Shown one piece after another: positions 7,641 to 13,072 of a DNA stretch of 13,072 bases. Origin of the DNA: Balneolaceae bacterium (lineage in GTDB: Bacteria; Bacteroidota; Rhodothermia; Balneolales; Balneolaceae); assembly GCA_007123785.1 (NCBI GenBank), contig SLGL01000279.1:1-13072 (forward strand). Direction: 5' to 3'. A program made the translations under genes and the position numbers. The number at the start of each line of letters is the position of its first letter. Position 1 is the first letter of the stretch. The notes beneath the pieces were generated by a model that ran no database searches, had not been told where the DNA came from, and saw only the letters and a program-made list of their open reading frames with translations.

Positions 7641-7680
7641 CTGCTTTTACTTGTTTTGTTAATGTGAACTTTAAAAGCAG
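7641..7680. repeat. Nine-base inverted repeat in the mlaE/aroC divergent region
   Basis: CTGCTTTTA (7641-7649) and TAAAAGCAG (7672-7680) are perfect inverted copies separated by 22 bases. The flanks do not extend the match. Near them AATGTGACC (7621-7629) and AATGTGAAC (7661-7669) form a near-direct repeat exactly 40 bases apart. Such elements may be a regulator site or an RNA hairpin in the mlaE leader; the lack of a T-run argues against a terminator. Confidence 0.5.
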
Positions 7681-7686
7681 ATCGTA

Positions 7687-7716
7687 TTTATAACTGTTAT
7701 CTTTACCATCAATCAA
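7687..7716 (-). promoter_or_regulatory. Weak candidate promoter for the mlaEFD operon
   Basis: On the minus strand TTGATT (7716-7711) and TATAAA (7692-7687) are spaced by 18 bases and match four and five of six consensus positions. This would give mlaE a leader of roughly 150 bases that contains the inverted repeat at 7641-7680. The region is AT-rich, so a chance match is quite possible. The aroC-side strand holds two copies of TTATCTTTA (7697-7705 and 7725-7733), but neither has a partner box at proper spacing. Confidence 0.22.
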
Positions 7717-7746
7717 ACAAACGTTTATCTTTAATATTGTTTTTGC

Positions 7747-8940
7747 ATGATCCGATATTTTACAGCCGGCGAATCTCACGGGCCGGAACTTACAGGAATT
7801 GTTGAGGGAATACCCGCAGGCCTCGAATTAAGCGAAGATTATATGGAACAGCACCTGGTGCGCCGTCAAAAAGGGTATGGACGGGGCGGCAGAATGGCAT
7901 TTGAAAAAGATCGTGCAATCATCAAGTCGGGAGTACGCTTCAGTCTGACTACAGGCGCGCCCATAGCACTGAGTATGGTTAACCTGGCTTTTGAAAAAGA
8001 TAAAAGCAACTGGCCCAAAGTGATGGCTAAAGATGGCAAACGTGGTGACGTGGAAAAAATAACCCTTCCCCGTCCCGGCCATGCCGATCTTGTGGGTTAC
8101 CAAAAATACCGGTTTGATGATATCCGCCCGGTTATTGAGCGTTCGAGTGCGCGCGAAACCGCTATGAGAGTAGCCTGCTGTTCAATTTCGCGAAAATTTC
8201 TGAAATCCTTCGGTATTGAAATTGGCGGGCACGTGATTCAACTTGGACCTGTTGGATTTAATAACTGGGAGGCTGTTCGTGAACAGGCCGACCCACTTGC
8301 AGAAAAAGGGGCTGAAGCAGTCTACAAAAAAGCAGATAAATCGGATGTGCGCTGTATTGATAAAGAGTTGAGTCACAGAATGCGTGAAGAGATTAAAATG
8401 CGCCGGAAAGACGGTACTTCACTCGGCGGTATTTACGAAATTATTGTTACAGGCCTTCCTGAAGGCCTGGGCAGCTATGTGCACTGGGACCGAAAACTGG
8501 ACGGACTCCTTGCCCAGGTCATAATGGGAACACAGGCAATGAAAGGCGTGGAAATTGGCCTTGGATTTGAGTCTGGCAAAACACATGGTCATAACGTTCA
8601 CGATGAAATTGCCTATAACGGAAAGTTTACACGCCGAACCAACCGGCTTGGTGGTCTTGAGGGCGGTGTAACCACCGGGATGCCGCTGATTTTGCGCGGG
8701 GTTATGAAACCGATTCCCACGATGATAAAACCTCTTCAGACTGCTGATGTGGAAACTAAAGAGCAGCAGGAAACCCGCTATGAACGATCTGATGTTTGTG
8801 CACTGCCGAGGGCTGTGGTTGTAGCAGAAAGTGTAATTGCGCCCGTTCTGGCCAATGCCATTTTAGAAAAGTTTGGCGGTGATTCAATGGAAGAGATTCT
8901 TGCACGTTATAACCGGGAACGAAATGACGAAAAACAGTAA
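7747..8940 (+). CDS. aroC: Chorismate synthase
   Basis: This 397-residue enzyme catalyses the last shikimate-pathway step, the FMNH2-dependent elimination of phosphate from 5-enolpyruvylshikimate 3-phosphate to give chorismate, the precursor of aromatic amino acids, folate and quinones. The family signatures are present: GESHGP near the N-terminus (His11), GKRGDVEKITLPRPGHADL (His112), ERSSARETAMRVA (131-143), and RSDVCALPRAVVVAE (347-361). Length matches the longer form of the enzyme found in Bacillus (about 390) rather than the E. coli form (about 360); the extra residues fall in the middle (about 175-220). It is a soluble cytoplasmic tetramer in known cases. It heads a probable four-gene transcript: its last 17 bases overlap the start of the TPR gene. 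No Shine-Dalgarno precedes the ATG. Confidence 0.96.
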   Translation: MIRYFTAGESHGPELTGIVEGIPAGLELSEDYMEQHLVRRQKGYGRGGRMAFEKDRAIIKSGVRFSLTTGAPIALSMVNLAFEKDKSNWPKVMAKDGKRGDVEKITLPRPGHADLVGYQKYRFDDIRPVIERSSARETAMRVACCSISRKFLKSFGIEIGGHVIQLGPVGFNNWEAVREQADPLAEKGAEAVYKKADKSDVRCIDKELSHRMREEIKMRRKDGTSLGGIYEIIVTGLPEGLGSYVHWDRKLDGLLAQVIMGTQAMKGVEIGLGFESGKTHGHNVHDEIAYNGKFTRRTNRLGGLEGGVTTGMPLILRGVMKPIPTMIKPLQTADVETKEQQETRYERSDVCALPRAVVVAESVIAPVLANAILEKFGGDSMEEILARYNRERNDEKQ

Positions 8941-9271
8941 AAAAATACGTGATCTGGCTGGGTTTCTTAAAAAAAACCCGGAAGATTCATTCACAAAATT
9001 TGCACTTGCACTGGAACTCTTAAAACTTGATGAAGTATCCAAAGCCAGGGTTCTGTTTGAATCGGTTCTGAAACAAGATTCCCAGTATCTTGGCGTTTAT
9101 TATCATTTAGGGAAATTATATGAGCGAACCGGTCGTCCCAAGGATGCCAGAGCAATGTATATACAAGGCATTCGCGTGGCCGAACAGCAAAGTCACGAAC
9201 GCACACTGGCAGAACTGAAAGAAGCTCTCGAACTCCTAAACATCGAAATGGATTATGATCAGCCTCAATAA
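8924..9271 (+). CDS. Small TPR-repeat protein
   Basis: This 115-residue protein is built almost entirely of helices. About two tetratricopeptide repeats are visible: residues 22-54 (FTKFALALELLKLDEVSKARVLFESVL read in segments) and 55-87 (YLGVYYHLGKLYERTGRPKDARAMYIQGI), followed by a capping helix around 90-106. It has no signal peptide or membrane segment and should be a cytoplasmic adaptor for protein contacts. An earlier in-frame ATG at 8873 would add 17 residues deep inside aroC; the start at 8924 is preferred because the TPR protein then begins with a normal lysine-rich N-terminus and overlaps aroC by only 17 bases. Its own end overlaps the following LysM gene by 17 bases. The partner is unknown. 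Confidence 0.82.
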   Translation: MTKNSKKIRDLAGFLKKNPEDSFTKFALALELLKLDEVSKARVLFESVLKQDSQYLGVYYHLGKLYERTGRPKDARAMYIQGIRVAEQQSHERTLAELKEALELLNIEMDYDQPQ

Positions 9272-10478
9272 ACTTTTTGTTACAATCATCATTATTTTGA
9301 TACCGATCATTTCATTCGCTCCGGAAAGCCATGCACAACAGGCCGAACAAGAACATATCGTACAGCAGGGTGAAACATTGTTCAGTATTTCCAGAGAATA
9401 TGATATTGCCGTAAGCGACCTGAGAGAATGGAATCAGCTTGAAACCGACAACCTTCAAACAGGACAGGTTCTGAGCCTGACACCCCCATCCAATGACGGC
9501 CGAATTGTTCATGCCGTTGAACCCGGAGAGTCTCTTTTCGGCATTTCACGCAGATACGATGTAACTATCGCTGAAATTCAACAGTGGAATAATCTCGACG
9601 GTACCGGAGTAGATGCAGGAACCGAACTGGTCATCTACCGCCACGATGCTGAACAACAGGAAGAGTCTCTGCCAGCTGCAGACGAAGTGCCGGAGACGAC
9701 TAATGCGGAGCAACCGCAAACCCCAAATGTATCTGAACTGGAACAGATGGATGAGCAGGAACGAACTTCCATCGTAAGGCAGGCAACCGGAACCACTTCC
9801 GCAAGTGACAGCTACACAGTACGCAGCGGCGACACTCTTTATCAGGTAGCAAGGGACCATGATATGACTGTGGATGAACTGCGTGATATGAACAATATCC
9901 AGGGAGATGCAATCAGAGTGGGGCAGCGGCTGACTGTGCGCAGAGTCCGTACTGCACCATCAGTTGCAGAAGGAGCTGAAGATTCTACACCACAGGGTAA
10001 ATTTGCTCTTTACAGAATTCAAAGCGGAGAAAATGTTCAGACTCTTTTGGAACGTTTCAGGATGAGTATGCGCGAGCTGGAAGCGCTCAATCCCGGCAGT
10101 AATGTCGCATCTGCATCATCCGGACAACAGTTAACGGTGTTACTGCCCCCTACCAGAAGCTTCAGCAATCCTTTCAAGAGAGACTCTAATCTCGAAAATC
10201 TTGGCACAGTGCCGGTTAGCCGTTACAGCGACTCCGACCGGGCTTCTCCTACAACAAGCGGTGAGCTTTATAACCCCAATGAACTCACTGCAGCTCACGC
10301 AAATATGACCATCGGCAACGTAGTTTACATCGAAAACCCATCCAACGGTCACGGTGTTTACGTGCGGGTAAACGACCGATACTCTGGTGACGGACTAAAA
10401 ATTTCCCGAAAAGCATATGAGATGCTCGGTTTTTCTAGTATTGAGCAGCCACAAGTTACCATCTACCTGGACAACTGA
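9255..10478 (+). CDS. Secreted LysM-repeat protein with C-terminal RlpA-like double-psi beta-barrel
   Basis: This 407-residue protein has a signal peptide at residues 1-27 with a long hydrophobic core and probable cleavage after SHA, so it should be in the periplasm. LysM peptidoglycan-binding repeats follow: 33-76 (VQQGETLFSISREYDI), 84-127 (VEPGESLFGISRRYDV), 186-229 (VRSGDTLYQVARDHDM) and a diverged fourth at 251-295 (IQSGENVQTLLERFRM). An acidic Gln/Glu-rich linker (131-180) separates the second and third. Residues 320-405 match the RlpA double-psi barrel: TTSGELYNPNELTAAHANM, then VYIENPSNGHGVYVRVNDR and ISRKAYEMLGF. His348 and Asp374 sit where lytic RlpA of Pseudomonas keeps its catalytic pair, with the same 26-residue spacing as I recall for that enzyme. 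A role in cell-wall remodelling or septum splitting is an inference. No SPOR domain is present. Confidence 0.88.
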   Translation: MISLNKLFVTIIIILIPIISFAPESHAQQAEQEHIVQQGETLFSISREYDIAVSDLREWNQLETDNLQTGQVLSLTPPSNDGRIVHAVEPGESLFGISRRYDVTIAEIQQWNNLDGTGVDAGTELVIYRHDAEQQEESLPAADEVPETTNAEQPQTPNVSELEQMDEQERTSIVRQATGTTSASDSYTVRSGDTLYQVARDHDMTVDELRDMNNIQGDAIRVGQRLTVRRVRTAPSVAEGAEDSTPQGKFALYRIQSGENVQTLLERFRMSMRELEALNPGSNVASASSGQQLTVLLPPTRSFSNPFKRDSNLENLGTVPVSRYSDSDRASPTTSGELYNPNELTAAHANMTIGNVVYIENPSNGHGVYVRVNDRYSGDGLKISRKAYEMLGFSSIEQPQVTIYLDN

Positions 10479-10489
10479 TTACCGACCCG

Positions 10490-11209
10490 GTGAAAACCAG
10501 CAACATCTATCTGGATAAAACCAGCGGAATTCTTTACAGCTACCTAATCTGCCTTCCCCTGCTGTTTCTCTACGAAATTCTCATCCGTATATCTCAGCCG
10601 GGAGCTGAGCAGGTCGTTCGCATCTCTGTTGATGTTTGGTTCAAGACCATTTTTCAACTTCTTGGTGTGAATGCAATTTCAGCTACTCTCTTTGTTGCTG
10701 CAATTACAGGCGGAATCATCGTATATAAAAAACGGAATGAAATTACCCGCCTTCGGAAGCATTATTTCGGATACATGTTACTGGAATCGTTCTTATACGC
10801 AATATTGGTAGGAACAATCATCGGTTTTTTTCTGGGCTCTGTGCTAAATCTCTCGGCAGAAAGCCCACTACACAGTCTAAATAAACTTCAGCTTATAGCC
10901 CTTTCGCTGGGTGCCGGATTGTATGAAGAATTATTTTTCAGAGTTATACTTGTCACTCTTTTTCTGTATCTTTTTAAAAAGATATTCACCGGGAAATATA
11001 CTCCCTATTGTTTTGCCGCTGTTATTGCAGCACTTATTTTTAGTTCCGTCCACTACATAGGTGAATTTGGTGACCCATTTACCCTTGAATCATTCTTATT
11101 CAGGTTTTTATTTGGGTTAGCATTAAATGTTATTTATGTTATAAGAGGTTTTGGGATCGCTGCATGGACTCATGCTAAGTATGACTTACTGGTGATAATG
11201 ATGATGTAA
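10490..11209 (+). CDS. CPBP-family (Abi/Rce1-type) intramembrane protease homologue
   Basis: This 239-residue protein begins with GTG, 11 bases after the LysM gene; no ATG lies nearby in frame until far into the protein. It is strongly hydrophobic, with membrane segments near residues 14-33, 52-78, 96-118, 133-162, 173-190 and 203-235. The CPBP motifs are present: YEELFFR (Glu146, Glu147, Arg151), FSSVH (His188), RFLFGLALNVIY (about 205-216) and WTHAKYD (His228). These Glu/His residues form the putative active site in the Rce1/CPBP family, whose bacterial members have been linked to peptide maturation, immunity or membrane processing, mostly without known substrates. The last motif has Asp where many members have Asn. 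It is probably last in the aroC transcript. Its substrate is unknown, and linkage to the LysM/RlpA protein is only positional. Confidence 0.86.
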   Translation: MKTSNIYLDKTSGILYSYLICLPLLFLYEILIRISQPGAEQVVRISVDVWFKTIFQLLGVNAISATLFVAAITGGIIVYKKRNEITRLRKHYFGYMLLESFLYAILVGTIIGFFLGSVLNLSAESPLHSLNKLQLIALSLGAGLYEELFFRVILVTLFLYLFKKIFTGKYTPYCFAAVIAALIFSSVHYIGEFGDPFTLESFLFRFLFGLALNVIYVIRGFGIAAWTHAKYDLLVIMMM

Positions 11210-11386
11210 ACAGATAAATCATGAAGAGAAAACGGATTATGAGCGTGTTAAGTAATTTTTACAAACTCAATCAATTCTATCAATTAGATTAAAAGTGCTC
11301 ATTATAGTAGATTGAAAACCTGTTATAAGGAACTTTTTGACATTAATTTTAATTAAACGTCCTGACGCTACAACAAGATTAAAGGG
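11210..11386. promoter_or_regulatory. Leader/intergenic region upstream of the ECF sigma gene
   Basis: This AT-rich 177-base stretch holds no convincing terminator for the preceding operon. ATCAATT occurs twice (11270-11276 and 11279-11285), a 9-base-period repeat. GGAACTTTTTGACA (11329-11342) combines an ECF-type -35 motif (GGAACTT) with a perfect TTGACA, but no -10 box stands at the right distance from either. A promoter is expected here, though I cannot place it. A 23-codon open frame (11221-11292) also fits here but has no supporting signal. Confidence 0.35.
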
Positions 11387-11962
11387 ATGGCTGAACTCAC
11401 TACACAAGAAATAAAAAAACAGCAGGACTTCAATGAGGAAATCATTCCTCACCTTGATGCTCTGTACAATTTTGGTTTGCGTCTTACTTCTGATCCCAAT
11501 GACGCAGAAGACCTTGTGCAGGATACCATTGTAAAAGCATACCGCTTCTTCAGCAGTTATGAAAAAGGCACCAATGCCAAAGCGTGGCTGTTCCGGATTC
11601 TTAAAAACTCCTACATCAATAATTACAGGAAAAAATCAAAAAAACCTCAGGAAGTCGATTACGATGAAGTAGCAACCTTTTACGAAACAATTCGTGCCGA
11701 ACGAACGGAAACTTCCGATCTCGAAGACAAAATGTTCCGTGAATTGATCGATGATGATCTGTCTAACGCACTCGACAGCATTCCGGAAGATTTTCGCACT
11801 GTGGTTCTTTTATGCGATGTTGAAGATTTTACTTATGAGGAGATTGCCAATATGCTGGATGTTCCAATCGGTACAATCCGATCCAGATTGCACAGGGGAA
11901 GAAATCTTCTGAAAACGCAACTGATGGATTATGCAGCCAAAAGGGGATACGCTCAGGATTAG
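11387..11962 (+). CDS. ECF-type RNA polymerase sigma factor, SigR/SigH-like (ECF12)
   Basis: This 191-residue protein is an extracytoplasmic-function sigma factor. Sigma region 2 spans residues 20-83, with DALYNFGLRLTSDPNDAEDLVQDTIVKAYRFF (in segments) and the run GTNAKAWLFRILKNSYINNYRK. Sigma region 4 spans about 124-178, with ALDSIPEDFRTVVLLCDVEDF and the helix-turn-helix YEEIANMLDVPIGTIRSRLHRGR. The GTN.KAWLFRIL..(S/T)(Y/F)IN.YR block closely resembles Streptomyces SigR and mycobacterial SigH, which control thiol-oxidative stress genes with a zinc anti-sigma partner. No anti-sigma gene is next to it: the downstream gene is on the other strand, 13 bases away. Regulation may therefore be transcriptional or through a distant partner. 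The class call is by motif memory; the stress it answers is not shown by the sequence. Confidence 0.92.
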   Translation: MAELTTQEIKKQQDFNEEIIPHLDALYNFGLRLTSDPNDAEDLVQDTIVKAYRFFSSYEKGTNAKAWLFRILKNSYINNYRKKSKKPQEVDYDEVATFYETIRAERTETSDLEDKMFRELIDDDLSNALDSIPEDFRTVVLLCDVEDFTYEEIANMLDVPIGTIRSRLHRGRNLLKTQLMDYAAKRGYAQD

Positions 11963-11975
11963 ATCAATTCAAGAG

Positions 11976-13072
11976 TCAGGCTGATTGAGCCGCAGGAAGT
12001 GTAATCCTGATGACCGTTCCCTTGTTTTTTTCCGTACTATACACATATACTCTCCCTTTGTGATACTCCTCAATAATCCGTCTTGTTAAACTCAGGCCGA
12101 GACCCCATCCTCTCTTCTTTGTACTGAAACCGGGTTTAAAAATCTCCTTTGCAAACTTTTTATCTATTCCAGATCCCGAATCTTCGATATCAATAAAAAT
12201 CTGTTGCCCGTCCTGGGTTACAGAAATGGATACATACGCATTCATCTCCGTTTTTTTGATGGCATCCATCGAATTTTTTATCAGATTCTCAATGGCCCAC
12301 TGGAAAAGTTCAGAATTCACATGAACCTTAGAGTTGGTGCGGATCGATTTGCGAACTTCGATCTGTTTACCAAGCTGGGGCAGACGACGCTCCATGTATG
12401 AAAGAACTTCATCTATAATCGGTTCAAGCCCAAGCCGCTTCAGTTCTGGCTGAGAACCGATTTTGTTAAAACGTTCGGCAATCCCCTTGAGCCTGCTCAC
12501 ATCATTTTCGATTTCATAGGCGATGGAAAGAGTGTCATCATTCTCATGGTTTTTATCCTTGAGCAGTTGCAGCCAGCCATAAATACTCGAAAGAGGTGTC
12601 CCGAGCTGGTGAGCAGCCTCCTTGGTCATTCCCACCCATAGATTCGATTGCTCGGAGCGTGTTATACTGCGATAGGTTGTGTAACCCACACCCAGCAACA
12701 AAGCCAAAATACCAAACTGCACATACGGAAAATAACGGAGATACTGAATCATCGGGCTTTCACCGTAATACACATATTGATTTTGGGCCCTCTCCATATC
12801 CCCGAAAGTAATCGTAATGGGATCGTGCAGAGATGAAAAACGACTGATGAGCTCATCAGGATCCGCATTGTCCTCTTCAATAAAGCGATAATGAAGCACA
12901 AACCCCGACTCATCCACAACTATTACGGGTATATTAAACAGATGATCTGGCCGGATGATTTCGTTGGTCACAAAATCGATGGTGAATTTTGCTGCTTCTG
13001 CTTCCTGAATCAAGCGTGAAAGGCTATCTGGAACTTCGGGATAGGTATCCAGTAAATTGGCAACCGTATTCA
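11976..13072 (-). CDS. Membrane sensor histidine kinase, partial (5' end beyond window)
   Basis: The frame stays open to the right edge, so the gene is partial at its N-terminus; 364 complete codons are visible (the first is at 13068-13070). A TTG at 13011-13013 is an internal leucine and not a credible start. Visible residues 1-113 form a sensor-side region with the strand pattern IPVIVVDESGFVLHYR, and residues 114-132 form a membrane segment followed by a charged cytoplasmic side. The H-box KEAAHQLGTPLSS has the phosphorylated histidine at visible residue 154. The N-box is WAIENLIKNSMDAI, the G1 box IDIEDSGSGID, the F-box IFKPGFSTKKRG, and the G2 box WGLGLSLTRRIIEEYHKG. It should phosphorylate a response regulator, which is not in the window. 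The AHQLGTPLSS H-box is frequent in Bacteroidota kinases. The gene converges with the sigma factor. Confidence 0.92.
   Translation of the reverse strand, partial: NTVANLLDTYPEVPDSLSRLIQEAEAAKFTIDFVTNEIIRPDHLFNIPVIVVDESGFVLHYRFIEEDNADPDELISRFSSLHDPITITFGDMERAQNQYVYYGESPMIQYLRYFPYVQFGILALLLGVGYTTYRSITRSEQSNLWVGMTKEAAHQLGTPLSSIYGWLQLLKDKNHENDDTLSIAYEIENDVSRLKGIAERFNKIGSQPELKRLGLEPIIDEVLSYMERRLPQLGKQIEVRKSIRTNSKVHVNSELFQWAIENLIKNSMDAIKKTEMNAYVSISVTQDGQQIFIDIEDSGSGIDKKFAKEIFKPGFSTKKRGWGLGLSLTRRIIEEYHKGRVYVYSTEKNKGTVIRITLPAAQSA

Noticed and set aside
7579..7779. A 66-codon minus-strand frame across the mlaE/aroC gap
   Set aside because: It begins inside aroC, resembles no family I recognise, and covers the region where divergent promoters must lie.
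8873..8923. Longer start for the TPR protein at 8873
   Set aside because: It would overlap aroC by 68 bases and add residues that do not look like a TPR N-terminus; the ATG at 8924 is more natural.
11221..11292. A 23-codon plus-strand frame after the CPBP gene (MKRKRIMSVLSNFYKL start)
   Set aside because: No ribosome-binding site and AT-rich composition typical of a gap; it is short enough to arise by chance.

Overview
The window reads as an ordinary chromosomal segment of a Bacteroidota-like bacterium, most plausibly from the Balneolota/Rhodothermota side. The lineage is an inference from several signs: most start codons lack a Shine-Dalgarno sequence, some promoters resemble the Bacteroidota TTG/TAnnTTTG type, the mla genes lie in the order E-F-D, the histidine kinase carries an AHQLGTPLSS H-box, and an ECF sigma factor of the SigR/ECF12 type is present. 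No insertion sequence, phage gene, CRISPR array, tRNA or rRNA was seen.

Layout. (1) Bases 1-769: a lone minus-strand Cache-domain lipoprotein gene with a probable terminator behind it. (2) 962-1363, plus strand: methylmalonyl-CoA epimerase, convergent with (3) ribD-ribE (3091 down to 1376, minus), the deaminase/reductase and riboflavin synthase steps of riboflavin synthesis. (4) 4992 down to 3220, minus: a PpiD/SurA-like periplasmic folding factor anchored in the inner membrane, ended by a clear intrinsic terminator. (5) 7531 down to 5119, minus: mlaE-mlaF-mlaD, a compact lipid-transport ABC operon joined by ATGA start/stop overlaps. (6) 7747-11209, plus, divergent from mla: aroC (chorismate synthase), a small TPR protein, a secreted LysM/RlpA-like protein and a CPBP-family membrane protease homologue, packed with overlaps or an 11-base gap and probably cotranscribed. 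(7) 11387-11962, plus: an ECF sigma factor with no adjacent anti-sigma gene. (8) 11976 to the right edge, minus: a membrane histidine kinase whose 5' end lies outside the window.

The content mixes core metabolism (riboflavin, chorismate, propionate/methylmalonate) with envelope upkeep (lipid transport, periplasmic folding, peptidoglycan binding, membrane protease, sensing). I did not find a convincing novel system. The points most worth a second look are the orphan Cache lipoprotein, the ECF12-like sigma factor without a neighbouring anti-sigma factor, the LysM/RlpA protein that keeps the His/Asp pair of lytic RlpA enzymes, the eroded parvulin domain of the PpiD-like protein, and an inverted repeat in the mla/aroC divergent region. 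The histidine kinase is also easily mis-annotated with an internal TTG start.
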